Shown here: in pieces, positions 10,905 to 20,319 of the stretch | Numbering within the stretch: position 1 is the stretch's first letter | Layout of the letters: each line of letters opens with the position of its first letter | Origin: Conus ventricosus | Lineage: Eukaryota; Mollusca; Gastropoda; Neogastropoda; Conidae | DNA: 64,000 bases | NCBI GenBank assembly: GCA_018398815.1 | Contig: CM031604.1 | Span: 55,404,135-55,468,134, forward strand | Direction of reading: 5' to 3' | Notes under the pieces: model-generated | The model's database searches: none | What the model was told of the DNA's origin: nothing | The model's input: the letters and a program-made list of their open reading frames with translations, nothing else | Program-made: the position numbers and the translations under genes

Positions 10905-12068
10905 TGAAGGAGATAAGGTCGGGATCCGTCGGGCCCCGCACCGGAGTAGACCCCCGGCTCCTGGCGGCCCAGCTGGAGGAGATCCAGGAGACCTCCTCCC
11001 CAGCCGAGCACACCGAGTCGCCTTCCTCCTCCCAGCAGGGTCCCCCCACGCCCTCCATGTCCTCCCCCTGCAGCACCCCTCGCTCCGACCCCACCTCCAC
11101 CTCCTCTGACAAGCAGCGACCCTCTGGAGGAGGCCGACACACCCCGGACCGCCGGGACAGGAGGGGAGACGGGGACGAGGAAGCAGCGGAGGAGGAGACG
11201 GAGGAGGGGGATCTGAGAGGCACCACAGGAGGAGCGGCCGACATCACCGCGACAACGAGCGGGACAGAGATCGGGACCGGGATCGGGAAAGAGACCGGAG
11301 CGACCGCGAGAGAGGAGGGGGTGACAGGGACGGCGGGGGCAACAGAGACCACCACCACCACCATCACCATCACCACCACCTACCACCGGCAGAGCGGGAG
11401 CGAGACTCTCGGGAGAGGCGCGAGAGCGCGGCGAGAGAGAGCGGGACAAGGAGCGACCCCGGGATCGGACCGACTCTTCCGCTTCCAGGCGCAGCCGCGG
11501 CGATCGGGATCGAGACCGAGACAGGGAGAGAGACCAGGACAACAACAACAACAACAACAGTAACAACAATAACAACGGGGGCGAGAGAGACCGAGACCGC
11601 GGCGGGGACAGGGGCGGCAGCGGGAGGGGGGAGCGGGACAGGCGGCACCGAGACTCCGACTCTGGCCCCAGCAGCGCGCAACAACAGCAGCATCACCACC
11701 ACCACCACCATCACCACCACCATCGGTCGCACCCGCAGTTGACGTCGGACGGGTCGGAGGACAGCGCCTTGCCGCCGAGTAGCACCGGAACCAGCACGGC
11801 CTCTTCCTCAGCGGCTGCTGCTGCTGCCACCACCGCCGTCACGGCTCCTTCCTCCTCCACCGCCACCCACACTACCACCAGTGCCGGCGTGGTGCCGACC
11901 ACGACCACCACGACGACCTCCACGACCAGTGCCGACATGGAGAGCAACGAGCGGCGGCGGAACGCGGCGCCCGCCTCGCCGGAGCTGGCCCCGCGCAACC
12001 GAATCCCGTCCAAGAAGAAGGGCAACAACAAGGAGGCGGCCAAAATGGCTGCCGCCGCCGCTGCTAAG
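10905..12068 (+). CDS. pclo: Piccolo-like gene, exon g: charged low-complexity linker, with two frame breaks
   Basis: Acceptor CTTCCAG (ends 10904); likely donor GTCGGT at 12069, weak but the one that keeps phase 0 with the next exon. The start reads VKEIRSGSVGPRTGVDPRLL, including the Piccolo-type motif GVDPRLLAAQL. After a Ser/Pro stretch the likely protein is dominated by Arg-Asp and Arg-Glu dipeptides, two His runs (10 codons from 11350, 11 from 11691), an Asn run (near 11539), then Thr- and Ala-rich sequence ending KKKGNNKEAAKMAAAAAAK. No single frame stays coherent. The opening uses frame 2, the first RD/His block (to about 11400) frame 1, and the rest (from about 11433) frame 0. Each change equals one missing base, between 11110-11250 and 11400-11433. 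Consensus error in GC-rich repeats is the likeliest cause. Confidence 0.7.
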
Positions 12069-12639
12069 GTCGGTTTGAGTGAGTGCAGTGGGGATTGTGA
12101 AAGCGGGGTGGGGAGAAGAGGGCAAGGCATGTGGGTAAAATTGGCCATGGGGGAGGTGGGGGATTGAGGGTGTAATTGTGGGAAGATTTGTGTAAGCAGA
12201 GAAGAGGGATGTGCTGGAGGTACGTGTATGGAGGGAAGATGAGGGGGGAGGGATAACTGAAATTTTGTATGAAAGTGTACTAGCTTCATAAGCCAATAAT
12301 ACCTATTGATAATACCTGTTTTCCCAGGAAAATGGCTATTAATTATCGAAGAGGAAAACGGGATTTCACTGTTGTCATTTAGGATCACAGTTCTTTTCCT
12401 TAATAGTTATTTACCCTGGCGATCTCATTTTCCCCAAGGAAAACAACTTATTCTCGTGTTGTCCCTAAGCACCAAAGCGAGTTCTCCATATTGTAGCGTG
12501 AAAAACAGTTAATCTCCCTTCGGAAAATAAAAATGGGAAATTATGTTATGATCCTCGGGATCACAAATTATTTTTTCTTTATTTTGCCGAACCCATTTGC
12601 GCTTGTTACGGTACAAAGCGATTACAGAAAGGAAAAAAA

Positions 12640-12770
12640 CAAGATTCACCCGAAGGTGCAGGTAGGACCCACAGAAGCACTGTCCTCAACTGTCGAACAA
12701 ACCAGCTGGGAGCAATCCCGCAGCACCCTTGGATGCCTGCGCCGTGTTTAATGACGTTTTCCTAGCAATA
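12640..12770 (+). repeat. Dispersed repeat copy 2
   Basis: Inverted relative to the copy at 2811-2935, with about 80% identity over 110 bp by eye. Begins near CACCCGAAGGTGCAGG. Intronic. Confidence 0.6.
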
Positions 12771-13038
12771 ACACGCGTTTTGTCCAGGATTCGATGATAA
12801 CAGTTTCTATTCCTGGGAAATTAAGGGAAACCAATTGTGATCTACAGACAGTTTCAGGTAAACCAGTTGTGTGTGAGCCATAGCGCGCGCGTGTGTGTGC
12901 GTGTTGATGGCCATTTTTAAAACGTATATTTAGATGTGCATGCACTTCCACCGCTTGATGGCCATTTTTGTGATAAGTATATTGTAAAGAAATCTCTCGC
13001 GTTGACGGCATGCCCATATGGAACCACTTAGATGCACG

Positions 13039-13089
13039 TACACACACACTCTCTCTCTCTTTCTCTCTCTCTTTCTCTTTCTCTCTCTT

Positions 13090-13135
<46 letters not shown>
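13039..13135. repeat. (CT)n and (CA)n microsatellite
   Basis: Interrupted (CT)n/(TTTCTC)n at 13049-13100 passing directly into (CA)n at 13101-13133. Intronic. Confidence 0.9.
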
Positions 13136-13703
13136 CGTGCAGGCCCGCGCGCGTGTGTGTGCGTGTCTGAAGACAGAACATATAAGTCTCACCCTTCATA
13201 AAACTTTATATCCGAGTACAGCCCTGCCACCTAGTCTCGGTCCAGAATAGATCTTAATACCATCTTCGTCATCTTAACTCTCGCTTATCATAATTTAAAA
13301 AAAAAGAAAGTCACAGATTCTTAGACGTTTCTCTCAGTTTCGACTTCGTTTCCGCTTCTGTGCCGTGATAGCGAGTTCATCGAGAGACCTCAGTACTGGC
13401 GGACGTTTGGGATTGTCGCTGGATGGATGGACTTGACGGTTCCCTCCGGATGGGGAATTCTGCTCACCCTGTGACTGACCAGTTACTTTCGACAGCAGGG
13501 GACTTGGAGAGGCGGTGTCCTGCTTCTGTTGAGTCATGATTCGGCAGTGGTGCAGGGACTCTTCTGGTGGGTTGCCTCACTGCGGCTTGTGGGTTTCCGG
13601 TGCTGGGGCTGCGACGACACAAGTCCGGTTGTGGATGGAGGACCTGGAATGAACGACAAAAAAAATGTAGGAAACATCAACCGTGTCTTTTTTAACACAA
13701 AAT

Positions 13704-13832
13704 CAGCGCACGAGTTATTCTCGCATCTGGAACAATATGTAAGATACAGCGCACGAGTTATTCTCGCATCTGGAACAATATGTAAGATACAGCGCACGAG
13801 TTATTCTCGCATCTGGAACAATATGTAAGATA
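13704..13832. repeat. 43-bp minisatellite, three perfect copies
   Basis: The unit beginning CAGCGCACGAGTTATTC starts at 13704, 13747 and 13790 with no mismatch between copies, suggesting recent expansion. Intronic. Confidence 0.95.
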
Positions 13833-14656
13833 CAGAATAAAAGAATATTTGTCCTCCGTCCCAGAAAATAATGTGGAAAAAAAGAAATGCACACCTGCCG
13901 CTTTTACACGCTTTCACCCTTCTGAGAATGATAATGAGAAAAGATACAGACTATGTTGTACACTAGCTCCACGTCCTGCAATGATCTCCAAGACCAATAC
14001 AAACCGATCTAGCTCGCCTACCCCCTTTTTCCACCTCGCGACCAATGAAGATTCGCACCTAGCAGACACTCTGAATTAATGATGCTTGCTTATTTGTCGA
14101 AAATAATGCAACTAAATGTGCACATCTTTTTCTTCTGCAAAAATAAGGCACTCGTTGACATTTTCAAAATTCGAAAGTTTCTAAGAACCAAAAGCAGCTG
14201 GCGTGTGGAGACTGAACAATGTCGAGCCTCCCCTGATCCATCACACGAACGGAATGAACGACGGACGATCCTTAGCCGACGCGTTTCGTCCTAGAATCGA
14301 AGGGCTTCTGTTGGCGAGACTAAAAACGTGGCGAAGAAAACCACGAAAGAGTTGCATGGCCTTATTTAACGGTGGACATACAAAATGATTGTTTGCCATT
14401 TGAAGTCTTGTGCCGGATTTTGTTTTTTCTTTTTTTACCAACCACCAAGGACCTTATGTTTACACCCGTGCTTGTTTGTTTGTGTGTCTGTCTGTATGCA
14501 AGATTATCTGAAAACTGTTGAACCGAATTTAAACAAAATATGGCGAAAAAAATGGACAATGGACCGAGAACGAATCCGTTGAACGTTTGCAGAGGTCTGT
14601 GTTCCCCCGAACGTTCCAAAATTTTTTATAGTGGTTTGTTTGTGTTCTGTTTACAG

Positions 14657-14704
14657 GCTCCTGCCATCATGAGACCAGAGGATAAAGGTCTGGGAGCTAT
14701 CCAG
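14657..14704 (+). CDS. pclo: Piccolo-like gene, exon h (small exon before C2A)
   Basis: Acceptor TGTTTACAG (ends 14656), donor GTGGGT at 14705. Sixteen codons, APAIMRPEDKGLGAIQ, in phase 0 at both ends. In Piccolo the C2A domain is entered from a similar short segment ending in an Ile-Gln step before strand 1, so GAIQ followed by LQLSHD of the next exon fits. Confidence 0.8.
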
Positions 14705-14751
14705 GTGGGTACACAGATATTCGCATAAATGTACTTTCACTTTGTGCTGTG

Positions 14752-14775
14752 GTGGGGGGGGGGGGGGGGGGGGGC
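14752..14775. repeat. Poly-G tract
   Basis: A run of about 22 G shortly after the donor of exon h. Intronic. Confidence 0.9.
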
Positions 14776-14971
14776 GAGGAAGTATGAGTTTAAGTTTACA
14801 GGTGTAGCTATTCCTATAAGCGAGTTGCTAGCATCGTTAGAGATTTAATGATGTGTATAAAACGATTGTTGTCGTTTTTAAATCATTTTAATAAGCTGCC
14901 GGTTCTGCTCTGTCGGTCTTTTCGTCCCTTACGGCCGTGTGGTTTTTGTGCGCGAGCGATTTGCCTTCATG

Positions 14972-15661
14972 CATCTGTCACACGGGCGAAGACTTTTCCA
15001 AGACTTCCATAAATAGAACGGCCCCAAAGTCTTGGTGTTTTTTTAGTCTCGCCTCTGCTGTCACAAGGGCCACGACGTTTCCAAGACTTGGAGGAACCGC
15101 CCCTTCTTTATAATCTCGCTGCCTGCTGGCTGTTACGAGACGCTGGCTGGCTGTGACGCTGTATTTGGTTTTGCCAAGACCAAGTTTGAAGTCTGGAAAA
15201 CTTGTGCAGGTCTTCTTTGAGTCTTGGCTCAAGTTTTAGAAGACTCGAGGGGACGTTTTCAAAACCGGTCAGGACTAGCCCAGACCGATGCCAAACCTGC
15301 AACAGTGCTGCGCGCGCATCGACCTATTTTGTTTTCCCGCGCGTGGCAGCTACGCCCCCATTGCGTCACCCAAAACGTCTCGCGGATGTTTTCAACACCG
15401 CGCGGCACTAAGACTGGGCAGCGCTAGCCAGGACTGTACAGGACCCGACAGGACGTTTCGCCGATGTTTTTTCGAATTTTAGTCGCCAAGACTTGAAAAA
15501 GTTATTGGTCCAGACCAATAACCCACGACTAGGCCCAAGACTGAAGAATCGGGTTTTCCCAGACGTCTGGGTCTTGGTCGTGCAGTCACACGGGAGAAAA
15601 AGTCTTAGAGATGTGCCTAATTTTAGAAGTCTTGGAAAAGTCTTCGCCCGTGTGACAGATG
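14972..15661. mobile_element. MITE-like element with perfect 36-bp terminal inverted repeats
   Basis: The first 36 bases, starting CATCTGTCACACGGGCGAAG, recur as an exact reverse complement at 15626-15661. The 690-bp interior has no coding capacity and contains further degenerate, oppositely oriented copies of an AAGACTT/CCAAGACT motif, so it can fold on itself. I could not identify a clean target-site duplication, and the superfamily is not determined. It is a non-autonomous DNA transposon or foldback element in an intron. Confidence 0.8.
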
Positions 15662-16256
15662 TTTCAAGGAAGACTTTTGGCGTCTTTTACGACCCCCATT
15701 TTCAAGATCATGGAGGTCGATTTAAACATTTTCCAACAGTACTCTGGAACTGTAAAGTCCCAAATTCTATGGGCAATCCCTGCTTCGTTGGGTGACCTCA
15801 TTTTCGACTTCCTGTCCACGTCCATGCCTTTTCAGAATTCATCAAACTCTCCAGTTTGCTCCAATCCATGAGGACTGTGGTGGCGCCTTTCGGAGGAGGA
15901 CGCTCTCTCACACCGGCTCCGCAGCTAAGCCATTAAAGTCGTCGGTGAGGGGCTAAACAGGTAGTAGCCAGCGTGCGTTGCATCAGAACAGACTCCACTG
16001 TGCCACCACCTAGGTGACTCGGCAGCAACGCGGTGTCTCCTCGGATGGGTTGTCATGTAACAACTCGAATAAATCGCTCCTGCCATTGCTGCGGTTGCGA
16101 CGGATTAAACAACAGAAAAAAAATCGCCGCCAAAAAATGATTCCAACTGCTCTTTAAAGGCCCAGTTTTATGTAAGGATTTGTCTGAGGTGCGTTATTTA
16201 GGTCATCTGTACTTAACGAGGTTTTTGATGGTGGTGATGCTCCTGGTTTTTTACAG

Positions 16257-16386
16257 CTGCAGCTGAGTCATGACGATTATGACAACACGCTGAACGTGCA
16301 CGTGATACAGGCCGTGAACCTCCGACCCGGGACATCAACGGACTGTCCGACCCCTTCGTCAAGGTCTACCTCCTGCCTGGGAGAGG
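16257..16386 (+). CDS. pclo: Piccolo-like gene, exon i: first half of C2A, one frame break
   Basis: Acceptor TTTTACAG (ends 16256), donor GTAAGA at 16387. It opens LQLSHDDYDNTLNVHVIQAV and, in another frame, continues DINGLSDPFVKVYLLPGRG. These are strands 1-3 of a C2 domain with the calcium-loop-1 aspartates of DINGLSD, very close to Piccolo C2A. The frame changes within 16321-16331 (CTCCGACCCGGGAC); one missing C there would explain it. It ends two bases into a Gly codon, completed by exon j. Confidence 0.88.
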
Positions 16387-16920
16387 GTAAGACATATCTC
16401 AGGAGGGGAGGGACTGCGGTGGGGGGGGGGGGCTTTCTTTCATAGCACACATTTCAAAAGTCTACGTAACACCCCAAATGAAATGCCCACCAGACTTTTT
16501 TCTTTTTTTGTCTCTCCAGGCCTGACTATGACAATACCTTCCTTTCTGGCACCCTCAGAGTACCTGCTCTTTCAGCTTTCAGGTCGACTCTCATATTATC
16601 CCCACCCCCCAACATGAAAGTACCCTCATCTGAAATCCATCCTCTGGCTGGCAGTTTAGTTCAGAATTCCTTACCGTCTTTCTTCAGTCTGCATGTCATG
16701 TGATCCTGGTGCTGATCCTGAGTGCCTTTCTCAGATTCTTCCGTCTCCTTTTTATTTTTAAACGTGTAAAGAATGAAAAAACGCAGTCATTTTTGTGCCT
16801 ATCATGAAACCGCGTAGAACTCCAGGTACTTTATTTTATATTCGACTTTATTTTTCTTAATTTGATTTTGCTTTACTCCGACGTGATGTAACTTGATCTT
16901 TTCCACAATGATCTCATCTC

Positions 16921-16941
16921 CCCCCCCCCCCCCCCCCCCCC
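16921..16941. repeat. Poly-C tract
   Basis: About 20 C in an intron, with a single G just after it. Confidence 0.9.
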
Positions 16942-17133
16942 GCCCCCGGAGGCCCCAAGGATTTAATCTTCTTAGAGATTTTTTTTAAGTCAGGTATGAC
17001 AGCAGACTGTTTTATTTGGAGACGCGGTCAAGTGAAAACTCAAAATATTTTACTTTTTCAGACCGTTTTCTACTACGTTTTTTTTTTTTTTTAATTTCTA
17101 TTTTTTCACTTTCATTGTTCTTCTCTTTACCAG

Positions 17134-17318
17134 GCCAGAGAACAAGCGGAGGACGAAGCACATCGCTCGCACCCTGAACCCAGAGTGGCACCAGACCCTG
17201 GTATTCCAGGACGTGGCCAGGGGAGAGCTGTGCAACAAGGTGCTGGAGCTCACCGTCTGGGACTACGACCGGTTCAAGGCCAACGACTTCCTCGGCGAGC
17301 TCGTTTTGGAACTCTCAG
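17134..17318 (+). CDS. pclo: Piccolo-like gene, exon j: second half of C2A
   Basis: Acceptor TTTACCAG (ends 17133), donor GTACGA at 17319. It reads PENKRRTKHIARTLNPEWHQ, then a strand ending VLELTVWDYDRF, then KANDFLGELVLELS. KRRTKH is the polybasic strand used for lipid or effector contact in C2 domains; NPEWHQT is the conserved strand-4 turn. VWDYDRFKAND supplies the loop-3 aspartates, so all five expected calcium ligands of C2A are present. No break is seen in this exon. It ends in phase 1. Confidence 0.92.
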
Positions 17319-17354
17319 GTACGACGATAAGATTTGGAAAAAAGAAAAAAAAAA

Positions 17355-17376
17355 GGGGGGGGGGGGGGGGGGGGGG
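17355..17376. repeat. Poly-G tract
   Basis: About 22 G just inside the intron after exon j. Confidence 0.9.
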
Positions 17377-18099
17377 TCTCAAGCCTTCTTCAGTCTTGAT
17401 AACAGGCTTTTCAAGTAGTAGTAGTCTCTTCTGGATGGCTAGCTTGAATGTTGCTAAATATTGTAAAATTTATCTAATTTCTTATTCCTTTTTAAAAGTT
17501 TTATTTCTGGTTTCAGATTTTAATTTTCATTTCTTAATTTCAGTCGTCCATTTAGGTTTCCTTTCTGGTTTAAGCATTAAATTTTGTCCATTTCATAATT
17601 TCATCCGTCCACCTCCTCTTCCTCTCCTCCCCCTCTCTGCCTTGCGATATTCTTTACTCTTTCATTTCTCCTTTTCTTTTTTTTGTCTCCCTTTCGTCAT
17701 ATCTTCTTTCTTTCCTTTCTCCGTTTCTCTATCGTACCCCCCCCCCCCCCCTTTGTATTTTATTCCGTCCCTCTCTAAATCTTCTTCTTTCTCCTCAGCT
17801 TCTCAGTCCCTTCATCCGTTCCTTTTTCTCTTTCTTTTTTGTCATCTTTCACCCCCCCCCCCCTCCCCTGCATCACCCCCATCTTTCCTACCTTCCTTCT
17901 TCCCTTTGTTCCTCCTTTTCTTCTGTCTTTCCTTCATAACTCGGTTGCCGAAACTTTATCGATGATTCGTCACCGCAATCACACATCACTCGGGAAACGA
18001 GCAGAACTCGTAAACAATGGCAGACTGGTTACTCCTTCTTCACAACAAGACACAAAGATGACGTGAATGATGTGTGTGTCCTTCGTCTGTCTGTGGCAG

Positions 18100-18271
18100 A
18101 GTTCGGGTTTCTGGACAACAAGCCACACTGGTATCCCCTGCGGATCACGTGGTCATCCAAAGCTTTGAGCTGCCCAAGTCTTCTGTGCCCCCGCCCTTGA
18201 CCTCCGCCAGCCCTGACCCCAGCAAGGGCAAGGGCAAGTCGCGCAACGTCAAGCGCGGCGCGTCCTCTCCA
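18100..18271 (+). CDS. pclo: Piccolo-like gene, exon k: end of C2A and tail, one frame break
   Basis: Acceptor TGTGGCAG (ends 18099), donor GTGAGT at 18272. It starts EFGFLDNKPHWYPL, the last C2 strand, with the WYPL motif of Piccolo and RIM. From about 18146 the sensible reading moves one frame: DHVVIQSFELPKSSVPPPL, then a Ser/Lys-rich tail ending NVKRGASSP. A single missing base within about 18137-18146 accounts for this. The exon leaves in phase 0, as the next exon requires. Confidence 0.82.
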
Positions 18272-18564
18272 GTGAGTTTTTCGTTTTCCTTCCCCCCCCC
18301 CCCCCCCCCCCCATAGTTAAGATTTTTTTTTCTGTTGTCATTGTCTAACTCGAAAAGGGAAGAATGGTGAGAAAAAAGGAAACGTGTCAAGAAAGTGAAA
18401 CAAGGCAAGCAACACCCGAAGCACAGCGATATACGACGCTTTGCAATACAACTCAAAAAGAAAACAACGCGTCGCAATACAACAGGGAAAAAAAAGACTA
18501 GAGCATCGGGCAATGCAATACAATTCAAGAAATATAATGCTTTCTGACACAGTGCAATACTATA

Positions 18565-18614
<50 letters not shown>

Positions 18615-20222
18615 AATCCATTACATGAAAATACACAATGCAATGCAATGAAATTCGACAATATTTGTTGCACCATGAGAAGGTAGAAAACCGCCTCTAC
18701 TCAACATGAAGTGACATACAGAATACGATGCAATCCCGTACACCACCATGCAATGCAATCCAACATTATAACCCTACTACAATCATTCGAGTTACCGATC
18801 GATCAATATTACAATACTTAGGCTCTTCCACTGCCAAGGGGGGGGGGGGGGGGGGCATAGGCCCTTAATGACAATTCTTCGGTGAAGGCCTCTCTACTCC
18901 AAGCATTCCTTTCCGCCTCTGTCCAGCTGGGTTTCTTCCATCCTGTCAGCTGTGCCCACTTCCACCCACACACAGATCCGAAATATCAAAGAACAACAAC
19001 GGCTGGAACGCACAAATCCAACGCCATGTATTTATTACACAATAGGTCACTAGGGTTTAATCTCGCTATTGGGACACGAGGAAGCTTACAAGCTCTGCAA
19101 GCCTGGGCAGCAAGCAGGAACAACCTGCCCTCCAAACAGCATGTGGAGAAGTCAAGACCCACCTGAAAAGCCACTTCAGACAAACACTGAGACGGCGTCC
19201 ACAGATAGGAACTTGAGGAGGACGGCGTATACCACCAACCAGCTGGAAAGGGCAGTAACAGGTCATCGTCTTCAGCCACTATCGGTTCCTTTCGCATCTC
19301 TACAGGCCGAAGATCTCGCACACAGTCACTTACTGTCAGTCCATCAGTTAATCCGTCAATCTTTCCATTCGAGATCAACCAGCGGGAAACAACAACGCCG
19401 CTTAATCCATGCAACTCCGGTAGTCTGTATCACGCTACAATACAATATACCGTTCAGTAATAGAGCAAGCAGTCGTTCCGATAACTGGCTTATCGACTTG
19501 TCATTTCTTCGATTAATCGGTCGATATTCCAATTCGTACTTGAACTGGCTGAGACAACGACAATGGTTTACGCGGAACTAATTCAGCGCCATATGTTACG
19601 AGGTCTAGAAAGTACACAACACCAAATCACCTGAGCAATTATTGCAGTAATTCAGGTTATTGATCCGCCACTTTTCCGATCAGTCGGTCAGTGTTTCTGT
19701 CCAGCAGTTGGAACAACAACGATGGCTGTCTCGCGGAACTAATCCAGCACCGAATATCACAATTACAACACAACGCATCACACCACACAGTCAGTCGAAC
19801 AATCATTTTAGTCGATTTCACAGGCCGCCACTCACTGGGTCTATCGATTAATCGATTTCTAGTTATTGGTGCTCATCCGGATCGTGAATGTCTAAGTTAT
19901 TGTGTGCGTGCGTGCTTGTGTACGTGTGTGTGTGTGTGTGTGCACGCACACTGGGAGATGGGGGGTGGGTAATGCCGGAAATGTTCTGGGTTTAGCTGTC
20001 TTTCATTTGTCTTCACATTTGTACCGAGTGTCATGGTTATTTCATTTGTCATTCTTTTTGGTGCAGGTCAGTTTTTAATTCATTATCATTTTCGTCGCTT
20101 TTGTAAGCACTGCGAACAGATTTCTGGATGCATGCGCGGATAAATTTCCGTTATCATTATTGCCGTGTTATTATTATTTTAATCATTATTATTATTATCA
20201 TTATTACTATTTTTTTTTTCAG
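18272..20222. other. Intron: microsatellites and weak repeats
   Basis: Contains poly-C at about 18294-18312, (CA)n at 18571-18612, poly-G at about 18839-18855 and a degenerate repeat of about 155 bp (compare 19545-19590 with 19700-19765). No exon recognised. Confidence 0.6.
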
Positions 20223-20319
20223 CGATTAACCAGTGGAAACAGCAGTGAAGCTGACGCGGACTTGGGACCACGGCGCCGTTCGCTGGGCACTTTGGTAGAG
20301 TCTGACGCACGCTCTAGCT
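20223..20319 (+). CDS. pclo: Piccolo-like gene, exon l (Ser/Arg tail)
   Basis: A long T tract and TCAG acceptor (ends 20222); donor GTAAGT at 20320. It reads RLTSGNSSEADADLGP then RRRSLGTLVESDARSS, 32 codons plus one base. The RRRSLGT segment is a plausible basophilic-kinase site (inference). No fold is recognised. Phases agree with exons k and m. Confidence 0.75.

Noticed and set aside
12069..12085. Stronger donor GTGAGT at 12080 for exon g
   Set aside because: Using it shifts phase so that the next exon (14657) hits a stop; the weaker GTCGGT at 12069 keeps frame.
4108..18271. Assignment to RIM instead of Piccolo
   Set aside because: Domain order is shared, but the PDZ entry motif, GVDPRLLAAQL and C2A sequence match Piccolo more closely.
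19083..19190. Possible LINE ORF2 end (NLPSKQHVEKSR-like)
   Set aside because: Similarity too short and weak to support, with no tail or neighbouring motifs.
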